A DNA stretch of 27,835 nt from Actinomycetes bacterium (GCA_025350775.1 JANXXF010000187.1:1-27835); one strand, 5' to 3'. Counted from the first letter of the stretch, positions 19,006 to 27,260 are shown. The notes: generated from the letters alone by a model not told the origin. Translations and numbers: made by a program.

Positions 19006-19416
19006 ATGACCCATGCAGGTGATCTCGAACGGATGCTCGTCGCGGACTACATGCACCCCGGGATTCTGGCGGTCGCTCCGGAGACATCACTCGCCGATGT
19101 CGCGCGCATGATGGTGCAGCACACAATCCACTGCGTGGTCGTCCTGGGCGAGGAGGCGGGCGCCGACGGCTGGGGCGTCGTGACCGACCTCGACCTTGCC
19201 GAGATGGCCGCCGCCGGGTCGGTGGAAGGCAGCACGGCTGGCGGGTGCGCCGTAGGCCCGACCGTGGTCGTCCATCCGGGTGACACGCTCGCGCACGCCG
19301 CGCAACTGATGACCGAGAACAGCGTCGCGCATCTGCTCGTCGCCAAGGCGGGCCCGGCCCGGCCGCTCGGCGTCCTGTCGACGCTCGACCTGGCACGCGC
19401 CGTCAGCGGCGCGTAG
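19006..19416 (+). CDS. Two-CBS-domain protein (Hrp1-like)
   Basis: A 136-aa protein made almost entirely of two CBS motifs (about 10-65 and 72-133), a fold that binds adenine nucleotides and reports energy state. Visible features are VADYMHPGILAVAPETSLADVARMMVQHTIHCVVVL and LGVLSTLDLARAV. The size and layout match Mycobacterium tuberculosis Hrp1 (Rv2626c), a DosR-regulated hypoxic response protein, although I cannot claim orthology. ATG 19006 is chosen because AGAGGAGGGG (18994-19003) is a strong ribosome binding site. The frame is open upstream to 18931. It lies just after the DevSR-like genes and is convergent with the HAMP kinase. Confidence 0.88.
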   Translation: MTHAGDLERMLVADYMHPGILAVAPETSLADVARMMVQHTIHCVVVLGEEAGADGWGVVTDLDLAEMAAAGSVEGSTAGGCAVGPTVVVHPGDTLAHAAQLMTENSVAHLLVAKAGPARPLGVLSTLDLARAVSGA

Positions 19417-19452
19417 AGGACACGCCCAGCAGGCGCGGCCGCGGTCGGCACG

Positions 19453-19478
19453 CCCCTGCCGGCACCCCCTGCCGGCAC
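19453..19478. repeat. Two 13-bp tandem copies between convergent genes
   Basis: CCCCTGCCGGCAC occurs twice in tandem in the 86-bp gap between the CBS gene and the HAMP kinase. The gap also holds a 10-bp palindrome, CGCGGCCGCG, at 19434-19443. These may help end transcription from both sides. No other feature is seen in the gap. Confidence 0.7.
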
Positions 19479-19502
19479 CCCCTCGGCGGTCGGGCCGCGC
19501 CG

Positions 19503-20875
<1,373 letters not shown>

Positions 20876-20879
<4 letters not shown>

Positions 20880-21541
20880 GAAAGAGGCTCGAGGCGCAGC
20901 CCGACGCCGCGAACCGTGTTGATCCACGCCGGGTCGCCGAGCTTGCGGCGCAATGCGCCGACGTGCACGTCGATGGTCCTGGCGCTCCCGTACCAGGTCG
21001 TGTTCCACACCTCGCGGAGGATCCGCTGACGGTCGACGACGACACCTGGCTCGCGGGCGAGCAGCGCGAGCAGTTCGAACTCCTTGGGTGTGAGCGCCAG
21101 CTCCTCGCCGCGCAGGAGCGCCCGGCGGCTGCGCAGGTCGATCTCGAGCGCCCCGGCGACGAGCAGCTCCGGGTCGCGGCCCGGCTCGCGTACCCCGGTG
21201 CGGCGGCTGACCGCGCGGATCCGGGCGAGGAGCTCGCGGAAGCCGAACGGCTTGACCAGGTAGTCGTCGGCGCCGAGCTCGAGCCCGACGACACGGTCGA
21301 CCTCCTCGCCCCGTGCCGTGACCATGATGATCGGCACATCCGAGCGCGCCCGCAGCTGGCGGCACACCTCGAAGCCGTCCATGTCGGGCAGGCGCAGGTC
21401 GAGCAGGACGAGGTCGACCTTGGGCGCGGCGAGCGCCTCGGCGCCGGTGGCCGCGCGGGTGACAGCGAACCCCTCGCGCCGAAGACCCTCGGTCAGGGGG
21501 ATGGCAATCGCGTCCTCGTCTTCGACGATCAGGAGTTTCAT
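20876..21541 (-). CDS. OmpR/PhoB-family response regulator
   Basis: A 221-aa transcription regulator. The receiver domain has Glu8-Asp9, phospho-acceptor Asp48 (LVLLDLRLPDMDG) and Lys97 (DDYLVKPFGFRELLARIRA). A C-terminal winged helix (about 127-219) carries LTPKEFELLALLAREPG, RTIDVHVGALRRKLG and INTVRGVGLRLEP. The start ATG 21541 gives the canonical MKLLIVEDE. A GACAAT box lies 6 nt upstream. A phased direct-repeat array 42-77 bp upstream of the ATG is a good candidate for its own binding site, also placed to control the divergent operon. Confidence 0.95.
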
Positions 21542-21547
21542 GCCGCG

Positions 21548-21553
21548 ATTGTC
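21548..21553 (-). promoter_or_regulatory. -10-like box GACAAT for the OmpR-type regulator
   Basis: On the minus strand GACAAT is 6 nt before ATG 21541, the same hexamer and spacing as before acnA. A near-leaderless mRNA is likely. Confidence 0.45.
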
Positions 21554-21582
21554 GCCGTAAATGCGGGGCGCTGCACGGCTCT

Positions 21583-21618
21583 TTACCTGGCCATGCCAAC
21601 TCCTTACCAACGCTTGCC
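21583..21618. promoter_or_regulatory. Phased direct-repeat array, candidate response-regulator site
   Basis: Four repeats on the plus strand, TTACC (21583), ATGCC (21593), TTACC (21604) and TTGCC (21614), are spaced 10, 11 and 10 bp apart, about one helical turn. OmpR/PhoB-family regulators bind direct repeats with such spacing. The array lies between the regulator gene and the divergent small-TM/ApbE operon. Confidence 0.6.
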
Positions 21619-21668
21619 TCGGCCTATAGGCGCCGAGCCCGATAGTCCGAGCGTCACCCGAAGGAGGA
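21618..21668 (+). promoter_or_regulatory. Promoter/leader of the small-TM, ApbE operon: palindrome, -10-like box and strong RBS
   Basis: CTCGGC (21618-21623) and GCCGAG (21632-21637) flank an inner perfect palindrome GCCTATAGGC (21622-21631). GATAGT at 21641-21646 is a candidate -10. AAGGAGGA at 21661-21668 is a near-perfect Shine-Dalgarno sequence 5 nt before ATG 21674. This leadered start contrasts with the near-leaderless ones nearby. Confidence 0.5.
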
Positions 21669-21673
21669 ATCTG

Positions 21674-22027
21674 ATGAACCGCAAGCACGTCACCGGAATC
21701 GCTCTTCTGCTCGCACTCGGCAGCGTCGCCGGCATGTTCGCCCTGGTGCGCGCGTCCGGCATCGCCGGCTCGAACACCAGGGCGGCGACCGACACGCTCG
21801 TCCAGGCCCGCACCAGACAGCTCGATCGGTACGAGGCCGGCCTGCGCAGCCGGATCGCTCAGCTCAACCCAAAGCCCGGCACGAAAGGCGCGCCGGCCGC
21901 TCAGACCGCGCCGGCCGCAACCGCGACCCCGCGAATCGTCTACATCCGCCCGGCCCCGATCGTCCGCACCGGCCAGCGGTCGCACGAGAAAGTGGGCTCC
22001 GGGTCGGAGGGAGGCCACGATGACTAG
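21674..22027 (+). CDS. Small single-TM protein, first gene of the ApbE/haem operon
   Basis: I do not recognise this 117-aa protein. It has a short positive N-terminus, one hydrophobic segment (about 8-27) that could be a signal anchor, then ATDTLVQARTRQLDRYEAGLRSRIAQL (about 36-63), probably one amphipathic helix, and a Pro/Ala/Arg-rich tail. Topology suggests that the helix and tail face outside the membrane (inference). ATG 21674 is fixed by the strong AAGGAGGA ribosome binding site. It overlaps the next gene by 8 nt. The next gene has the same layout, so the two may be paralogues that work as a pair. No FMN-attachment motif (S/T-G-A-T/S) is present. Confidence 0.75.
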   Translation: MNRKHVTGIALLLALGSVAGMFALVRASGIAGSNTRAATDTLVQARTRQLDRYEAGLRSRIAQLNPKPGTKGAPAAQTAPAATATPRIVYIRPAPIVRTGQRSHEKVGSGSEGGHDD

Positions 22028-22364
22028 TAATCACACGATCAGGCTCTACGCTCTCGCCGCTTCGCTGCTCGCCCTGTTCCTCACCTGGGCAGCAATCTCG
22101 GCGCACCCGTGGCGCTCCGCCGCGGGGGTCAAAGCGACCGACGCCCGTCTCGTCGCCCTCGGGCAGCGGGAGCAGCTGCTCCGCCGCGACATGGCGCTCG
22201 TGCAGAGGATCGCCACACACGCCGGAGTCGCTGCCAGGCGGAGCCAGCCGGTCGCGCTGCGAACGGCAGCCGCAATCGCGCCTGTCGCGGCTCCCGCGCC
22301 TGTCGCGGCCCCGGCCGTCAGGGTCGTCACGCTTCCGCCGCTGGTCATTACGAGGACCTCGTAA
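22020..22364 (+). CDS. Small single-TM protein, paralogue-like partner of the preceding gene
   Basis: I do not recognise this 114-aa protein. One hydrophobic segment (about 8-28) is followed by a helix-like stretch with KATDARLVALGQREQLLRRDMALVQRIATHAG (about 38-70) and an Ala/Pro/Val-rich tail. The order TM, ATD, charged helix with many Arg/Gln, low-complexity tail repeats that of the preceding protein, which suggests an old duplication. Start ATG 22020 overlaps the previous stop. The stop shares a base with the apbE start (TAATG), so the three genes are translationally coupled. Its function may be to hold or organise the haem/flavin partners (inference only). Confidence 0.72.
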   Translation: MTSNHTIRLYALAASLLALFLTWAAISAHPWRSAAGVKATDARLVALGQREQLLRRDMALVQRIATHAGVAARRSQPVALRTAAAIAPVAAPAPVAAPAVRVVTLPPLVITRTS

Positions 22365-23224
22365 TGCAGCGCTACGGCTTCCGCGCGATGGGAACACAGA
22401 TCGAGCTGCTGCTCGCTGCGCCCGCCACCACGGACGCCGAGGCGGTGTTCGATGCGGCGCAGGCGGAGTTCGCCCGGCTCGAAGGGCTGCTCTCGCGCTT
22501 CCTGCCGGACTCCGAGCTGTCGCGGCTCAACCGTGATGGCGCGATCGCTGCCGGCCCTGATCTGGCAGCGGTCGTCCGGCGGGCCCTCGACGCGCGTGAG
22601 CGCACCGCTGGCCGCTTCGACCCGACGGTTCATGACGCACTGCTGGGCGCGGGTTACGACCGCACGTTCGCCCAGATGCCCGGCGAGCTGGGCCGGCCGG
22701 TCGAGCCGGCCTGCTGCGCCGGGGGAGTTCGCGTCGATGCTGCCGGCCGGATCGAGCTCGAGCCTGGCGTCCGCCTCGATCTCGGCGGCATCGGCAAGAG
22801 CTACGCCGCCGAGGCGGCCTGCGCGCTCATCGCCGAGCTCGGCCCGGCGCTCGTCGACGCGGGCGGCGACATCGCCACGCGCGGCGGCGCCTGGCCCGTC
22901 GGCGTCGCCACGGCAGACGGCTCCCTGACGCTGCTCGTCGAGAACGGTGGCCTTGCTACCTCCGGCAGCGACCGGCGCAGCTGGCTGGCCGACGGCCAGG
23001 AGGCGCACCATCTGATCGACCCGGCCTCGGGGCGTCCCGCGGCCGGCGACCTCGTCCGCGTCACGGTCGTCGCACGGGACGCCGTCGAGGCCGAGATCCA
23101 CGCCAAGGCACTTTTCCTCGTCGGCGCCACCAGGGCTGCTGCCGAGGCCGACGCGAGCGGCCTGCCCTGCGTCCTCGTGACGCGCGACGGCCAGACCGTC
23201 CTCGCAGGAGGGATCTCCGCATGA
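22364..23224 (+). CDS. apbE: ApbE-family FAD:protein FMN transferase
   Basis: ApbE enzymes attach FMN from FAD to a Thr/Ser in target electron-transfer proteins. The 286-aa product has RAMGTQIELLL at the start, SRLNRDG, FDPTVHDALLGAGYDRTF, LDLGGIGKSYAAE, LVDAGGDI, GGLATSGSDRR and HHLIDPASGRPA, the usual order for the family. There is no signal peptide or lipobox, unlike many ApbE proteins, so it may act in the cytoplasm. In the C-terminal metal site the usual Asp-x3-Thr pair reads Glu244-x3-Lys248. The start is the ATG that overlaps the previous TAA; the stop overlaps the next ATG (ATGA). No target with an FMN-binding motif is visible in the window. Confidence 0.88.
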   Translation: MQRYGFRAMGTQIELLLAAPATTDAEAVFDAAQAEFARLEGLLSRFLPDSELSRLNRDGAIAAGPDLAAVVRRALDARERTAGRFDPTVHDALLGAGYDRTFAQMPGELGRPVEPACCAGGVRVDAAGRIELEPGVRLDLGGIGKSYAAEAACALIAELGPALVDAGGDIATRGGAWPVGVATADGSLTLLVENGGLATSGSDRRSWLADGQEAHHLIDPASGRPAAGDLVRVTVVARDAVEAEIHAKALFLVGATRAAAEADASGLPCVLVTRDGQTVLAGGISA

Positions 23225-23847
23225 AGACCGACCCGACCTTCTGGATCCTCGCCCGCGCCAGCGGGATGACCGCCTACCTGCTGCTGACCGCCTCGGTGCT
23301 GGCCGGCCTCGTGCTGAAGACGCGGCCGTTCCGCTCGCTCAAGCCCGCCCAGGTCGCCGACACGCACCGCTTCCTGTCGATCCTCGGCCTCGGCGCGCTT
23401 GCCCTGCACGGCGTCACGCTCGTTCTCGACAAGGCCGTGACGATTCCGATTATCGCCCTGCTCGTCCCCGGCGCCTCGCCGTACAGGCCGCTCGCGGTCG
23501 GCATCGGCGTCCTCTCGGCCGAGCTGATGGTCGTCGTCTACGCCTCGTTCTCGCAGCGCAAGCGGATCGGCGTCAAAAACTGGCGCCGGCTCCACTACGC
23601 CACCTACGCCGTCTTCGGGCTGGCTACCGTGCACGGCCTCCTCGCCGGCACCGACACCAGCAGGCCGTGGGCGCTCGGCGTCTACTTGGCCGCCGTTGGG
23701 GCGGTCATTACCGCCACCGCGTTCCGCGTACTGTCCCCGAAGCCGCGGCCGCACGCGAAGAAGGCGGTCGCCGGCCCTGCCTCGGCCGCGGATCGTGCGA
23801 CCGCCCGTGAAGCGGCGCGCATGGCGGCACCGAGCGCTCAGGGTTGA
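23221..23847 (+). CDS. Ferric-reductase-like transmembrane haem protein
   Basis: A 208-aa membrane protein with about five or six hydrophobic segments (near 8-32, 50-70, 75-83, 92-110, 126-142 and 150-170). Two helices carry His pairs: His49 and His63 (DTHRFLSILGLGALALHG), and His125 and His138 (LHYATYAVFGLATVHG). Such pairs 13-14 residues apart bind two b-type haems in the ferric reductase/MsrQ/YedZ superfamily. The family passes electrons across the membrane. It lacks the FAD/NAD(P)H domain of full ferric reductases, so electrons must come from another protein or quinol. It is coupled to apbE by a 4-nt overlap, which suggests a flavin-haem electron chain. A basic, Ala-rich tail ends the protein. 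Confidence 0.85.
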   Translation: MKTDPTFWILARASGMTAYLLLTASVLAGLVLKTRPFRSLKPAQVADTHRFLSILGLGALALHGVTLVLDKAVTIPIIALLVPGASPYRPLAVGIGVLSAELMVVVYASFSQRKRIGVKNWRRLHYATYAVFGLATVHGLLAGTDTSRPWALGVYLAAVGAVITATAFRVLSPKPRPHAKKAVAGPASAADRATAREAARMAAPSAQG

Positions 23848-23853
23848 ACGAGG

Positions 23854-23859
23854 TAGCCT
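23854..23859 (+). promoter_or_regulatory. -10-like box TAGCCT before the third small TM gene
   Basis: TAGCCT lies 7 nt before GTG 23867 in the 19-nt gap after the haem protein gene. It suggests that the last gene can also be transcribed on its own as a near-leaderless mRNA. Confidence 0.35.
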
Positions 23860-23866
23860 TGAGAGC

Positions 23867-24241
23867 GTGACCGGCCGCCTCTCGCGCGTGCTGCGCCGCC
23901 GCCGCGTGCAGGTCGCAGTGGCGATCGTCGCGCTCGGCGGCGCGGTGACCGCCGTTGCAGTCGCCAACTTCGCGCTGCTCGACGTTGCCGGTGGTGCACA
24001 GAATCAGGTCGGCGGGCTGAGCTCGCGCCTCGACCTCGCGCCGCCGAGCGCGCCCGTCACGGCTACTCCGGCCACTCCGGCCACTCCGGCCACTCCGGTC
24101 GTCACCACCCCGGCGCCTGCTCCACCGCCTTCGCCGCCCGTCTCAACGGCGCGCGACGACGATCACGGAGGCGTCGACGCGGATCACGGAGGCGTCGACG
24201 CGGATCACGCCGAAGGGGCCGGCGAAGCCGGCGACGACTGA
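23867..24241 (+). CDS. Small single-TM protein with Pro-rich linker and His/Asp-rich repeat tail
   Basis: I do not recognise this 124-aa protein. A very basic N-terminus (RVLRRRRVQ) and one hydrophobic segment (about 15-38) suggest a membrane anchor with the C-terminus outside. A Thr/Pro/Ala linker follows, partly made of ATP triplets, then a tail with two DHGGVDA repeats and a third DH. Clustered His and Asp could bind a divalent metal such as iron, copper or zinc (inference). GTG 23867 is chosen because the TM segment follows at once and a -10-like box precedes it; the frame is open further upstream inside the haem gene. It ends 17 nt from the convergent CBS-BON gene. Confidence 0.68.
   Translation: MTGRLSRVLRRRRVQVAVAIVALGGAVTAVAVANFALLDVAGGAQNQVGGLSSRLDLAPPSAPVTATPATPATPATPVVTTPAPAPPPSPPVSTARDDDHGGVDADHGGVDADHAEGAGEAGDD
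24065..24098 (+). repeat. 9-bp tandem repeats encoding Ala-Thr-Pro
   Basis: ACTCCGGCC is present in three perfect copies followed by a partial fourth. The repeats lie in frame in the linker of the small His/Asp-rich TM protein. Confidence 0.9.
24161..24209 (+). repeat. Two 21-bp tandem repeats encoding DHGGVDA, plus a partial copy
   Basis: Two identical 21-bp units (24161-24181 and 24182-24202) start GATCACGGAGGCGTCGAC. A third GATCACG follows. They code for the His/Asp-rich tail of the small TM protein. Confidence 0.95.
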
Positions 24242-24258
24242 GCGGGACGACCGCCGCG

Positions 24259-24933
24259 CTACGCCCGGCGCTGCTCGAACTGGATCGGGCCGTCGATGCG
24301 CCAGGTGAGCGCCGACTCGACGGCGACCACGCCTACGACCTTGCGCACGAACTTCGGCAGCATCTCGGCGTCGGTGCGCGTCTCGATCTCGCCGCTCAAC
24401 GTGACGACGCCGTCCTTGACCGCAACCCCGATCGTCGTGGGCGGCAGCCAGAAGATGCCCTGAACGACCTCCTCGCCGATCTCGAGGGCGATCGCGGCGT
24501 CGGAGCGCGTGAAGGCCCGCACGAGGTCGGAGCGCGAGACGATGCCGACGAGCGCACCGTCGCTGACCACCGGCAGGCGATTGACCCGCGCGTCGAGCAT
24601 CATTCCGGCGGCGACCGCGACCGCACGATCGGGATCGATCGAGATCGCGGGAGCCGTCATCGCGTCACGCGCGGTGCGTGCATCGACCTTCAGTGCCAGC
24701 AGGGGGTCGTTGCCGCCGCGCAGCAGGCCGAGCAGGCCGCCCCGCTCGCCTCGCTCGGCGCTCTCCTTCATCAGAATGTCCGTCTTCGAGACGACGCCTA
24801 GCAGAGTGCCGTCAGCCGCGACCACGGGCAAGCCCGAGATGCCGTGCTCGGCGATCAGCAGCGCCACCTCCTTCAGCGTCGCGTCGGGGTCGACCGTGCG
24901 TACCTGTGTGGTCATCACGTCCCGTACCTTCAT
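24259..24933 (-). CDS. CBS-CBS-BON domain protein
   Basis: A 224-aa soluble protein. CBS 1 covers about 2-57 (VRDVMTTQVRTVDPDATLKEVALLIAEHGISGLPVV…GVVSKTDIL) and CBS 2 about 88-142 (ARDAMTAPAISIDPDRAVAVAAGMML…GIVSRSDLVRAF). A BON domain follows at about 146-212 (GVAVKDGVVTLSGEIETRTDAEMLPKFVRKVVGVVAVES). CBS pairs bind adenine nucleotides, and BON domains are thought to bind membranes or ligands; the target is unknown. ATG 24933 is supported by GGAGG 8 nt upstream on the minus strand. It is the last gene of the probable metal-ATPase operon and the second CBS protein in the window. Confidence 0.93.
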   Translation of the reverse strand: MKVRDVMTTQVRTVDPDATLKEVALLIAEHGISGLPVVAADGTLLGVVSKTDILMKESAERGERGGLLGLLRGGNDPLLALKVDARTARDAMTAPAISIDPDRAVAVAAGMMLDARVNRLPVVSDGALVGIVSRSDLVRAFTRSDAAIALEIGEEVVQGIFWLPPTTIGVAVKDGVVTLSGEIETRTDAEMLPKFVRKVVGVVAVESALTWRIDGPIQFEQRRA

Positions 24934-25384
24934 CGTCGCAGCCTCCAGTCGGTTCTCGTCGTTGCGCCATCGCGAAAGGGTCGTCGGTACCGGCCCCCTG
25001 CAGCGCTGTGATGGTGTTTGCAACCTCGCCAAGCGGCACGTGGTGAGCACCGACCTGCCATACGAGGATGGGTGAAGACTCCGCGAGCGTGAGCACGACG
25101 CAGGGATCGCCCTGCGACGGCTCCGGCCGTCCGGACTCGACGGTGACGCGCTCGATCTCGACGACGGGAATCGACAGGGACACTTCGATTCCGTGCAGAG
25201 CGTCGCGGCCGGTGAGCCGGATCCGGTCCTCGGAGACGCAGAGCGTGCCCACATATCGGTGGCGGGCCCCTGCTCGACACCAGCCGATGTGGTCGATGGG
25301 CAGATCCCCGTCCATGCGCACAGGTTGGACGAACCCGTCTCTCGCGCCATCCGTGGCGCTACCGAACTGCGCGCGGGAAAACAC
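24812..25384 (-). CDS. Hypothetical protein with PH/GRAM-like beta core; end may be frameshifted
   Basis: The frame between the ATPase and CBS-BON genes has a believable protein core: RYVGTLCVSEDRIRLTGRDALHGIEVSLSIPVVEIERVTVE, a beta-strand pattern like small PH- or GRAM-like domains, then an amphipathic stretch up to ALQGAGTDDPFAMAQRR. Beyond this it is low-complexity Gly/Arg/Asp-rich and lies inside the CBS-BON gene for 122 nt, so those 40 residues look like an out-of-frame shadow. A one-base shift near 24960 would end the gene at a TGA overlapping the CBS-BON ATG (ATGA), the usual arrangement in this genome. The start is uncertain: GTG 25384, ATG 25420 (overlapping the ATPase) or ATG 25315. 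The function is unknown. Confidence 0.5.
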   Translation of the reverse strand: MFSRAQFGSATDGARDGFVQPVRMDGDLPIDHIGWCRAGARHRYVGTLCVSEDRIRLTGRDALHGIEVSLSIPVVEIERVTVESGRPEPSQGDPCVVLTLAESSPILVWQVGAHHVPLGEVANTITALQGAGTDDPFAMAQRREPTGGCDDEGTGRDDHTGTHGRPRRDAEGGGAADRRARHLGLARGRG

Positions 25385-25394
25385 CGATGCCCCG

Positions 25395-27260
25395 TCAAGC
25401 GCGCAGCGCACGCAGGGCATTGAGGATCACGGCGACGTCGATGACCTCCTGCAACAGCGCCCCGCCGATCGGGTGGAGCAGCCCCACCGCGGCGAAGCCC
25501 ATGGCGATCATGCTGAGGCCCATGCCGGCAAGCACGCTCTGGCGCGCGATGTGCAGCGAGCGTCGCCCGATCGCGATCGCGTCGACGACGCGGTCGATAC
25601 GGTCGACGACGATGACCACGTTGGCGGTCTCCGAGGAGACCGTGGCGCCGGCCGTCCCCATCGCGATGCCCACGTCGGCGATCGCGAGGGCGGGCGCGTC
25701 GTTGATGCCGTCGCCGACCATCACCACGGAGCGCAGCTCCTTCTTCGCCTGCAAGGCGCGCACGACCTCGAGCTTCTGCTCCGGCCGCTGCTCCGCGTAG
25801 ACGCGATCGACGCCGAGCTCCAGACCGACCTCGTCGGCGCTGGCCTGGCGGTCGCCCGTCACCATCGCGACGTGGCGGACGCCGACCGCGCGGAGGCGGT
25901 CGGTGAGGCCCGTGGCGTCGGCGCGTGGCCGGTCGGCCATCACCACGGCTCCGGCCAGTGTGCCGTCGACGGCGATCAGGATCTTCGCCCGGCCGGCGCC
26001 GTGCTCGCCGTCGAGGCGGTCGGCGAGCGCCAGCGTGCCCGGGCCGTCGATGCCACGCTCGCGCAACCAGGCGGCGCTGCCGACGGTGACGCGCCGGCCG
26101 TCGACGATGCCTTCCACGCCCTGGCCGAGCCGCTCCTGCGGGTGTTCCGGGAAGGAGAGAGTGAGGCCGCGATCGAGCGCGCTGTGCACGAGTGCCTCGG
26201 CCAGGGCGTGGGCCGACACCTGGTCGACCGAGGCTGCGAGGCGCAGCAGCTCGTCCGGCTCGACGCCGTCGAGCTGCACGACCCGCTCTACCTCGGGGCG
26301 GCCGAGCGTCAGCGTGCCCGTCTTGTCGAGGAGGACGGAGCGCGCTTCGCCGAGCTGCTCGATGACCCCGGCGCCCTTGACGATGACGCCGACCCGGGCT
26401 GCGCGCGACACGCCCGAGATCAGCGCGATCGGTGCTGCCAGGATCAGTGGGCAGGGGGTGGCGACGACGAAGACGGCGAGTGCGCGCAGCGAGTCGCCGC
26501 TGACGCCCCAGGCCACGCCCGCCGTGACCATCGTGATGGGCAGGAAGATCGCGGCGTAGCGGTCGGCGAGGCGGACGAACGGGGCGCGCTGCGTCTCGGC
26601 CTCACGGACGAGCCGGACGACGGCGGCATAGGCGCTGTCGGCGGCGGTGTGAGTGGCGCGCAGCTCGAACGCCTCGCCGGCGTTGGCGGTACCCGAGCGG
26701 GCCTGCCCGCCCATCTGCACGGTCACCGGCAGTGGCTCGCCGGTGAGGGCCGACTCGTCGATGATCGCTTCGGTGCTGACGATGACCCCGTCCACCGGCA
26801 CGACCTCGCCGGCTCGTACGACCACGATGTCGCCCGGTAAGAGCGCCTCGACGGCCACCTCCTGCAGCTCGTTGCCGACACGACGGTGCGCGATGCGGGG
26901 AGCGCGCTCGATGAGAGACGTCAGCTCGCGGCGGGCACGGCGGCCGGCATAGGCCTCGAGCGCGTTGCCGCCCGAGAGCATGAGCGAGATGATCGCGCCG
27001 ACGAGGTACTCGCCGAGGGCCAGTGACCCGGCCATCGAGAAGAGCGCGACCGCGTCGACGCCGACGTCACGGCGGAGCAGGGTCCTCAGCACCGACCAGC
27101 CGAGCGGGACGAGCAGGGCCGCCGTGACGAGGCCCCAGAGGGCATCGCCTGCCCTCCCGTAGCCGAGCAGGTGGAGCAGCCCGCCCAGCGCAACGCCCGC
27201 TGCGGCAGCGACGGCCGGCACCCGCGCGTCGCGGGCAAGCTCGAGCAGGCGCCCTCTCAT
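25395..27260 (-). CDS. P1B-type heavy-metal-transporting ATPase without metal-binding domain
   Basis: A 621-aa membrane pump that couples ATP hydrolysis to metal transport. Visible parts: N-terminal TM helices (about 15-60 and 67-105), the actuator domain with LTGEPLPV (172-179), a membrane metal-site helix with ATPCPLILAAPIA (Cys270), the phosphorylation site Asp312 in DKTGTLT, TGDRQASA, VGDGINDAPALAIADVGIAMG, and the ending LQEVIDVAVILNALRAL. It has no N-terminal CxxC domain. The metal site is TPCPL, not CPC, so Cu/Ag or Zn/Cd specificity is not indicated; Co, Ni or Fe are possible. The family His-Pro of the nucleotide domain reads His351-Ala352. It starts at ATG 27260, overlapping the stop of a 50-aa ORF. 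Confidence 0.93.
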   Translation of the reverse strand: MRGRLLELARDARVPAVAAAAGVALGGLLHLLGYGRAGDALWGLVTAALLVPLGWSVLRTLLRRDVGVDAVALFSMAGSLALGEYLVGAIISLMLSGGNALEAYAGRRARRELTSLIERAPRIAHRRVGNELQEVAVEALLPGDIVVVRAGEVVPVDGVIVSTEAIIDESALTGEPLPVTVQMGGQARSGTANAGEAFELRATHTAADSAYAAVVRLVREAETQRAPFVRLADRYAAIFLPITMVTAGVAWGVSGDSLRALAVFVVATPCPLILAAPIALISGVSRAARVGVIVKGAGVIEQLGEARSVLLDKTGTLTLGRPEVERVVQLDGVEPDELLRLAASVDQVSAHALAEALVHSALDRGLTLSFPEHPQERLGQGVEGIVDGRRVTVGSAAWLRERGIDGPGTLALADRLDGEHGAGRAKILIAVDGTLAGAVVMADRPRADATGLTDRLRAVGVRHVAMVTGDRQASADEVGLELGVDRVYAEQRPEQKLEVVRALQAKKELRSVVMVGDGINDAPALAIADVGIAMGTAGATVSSETANVVIVVDRIDRVVDAIAIGRRSLHIARQSVLAGMGLSMIAMGFAAVGLLHPIGGALLQEVIDVAVILNALRALRA

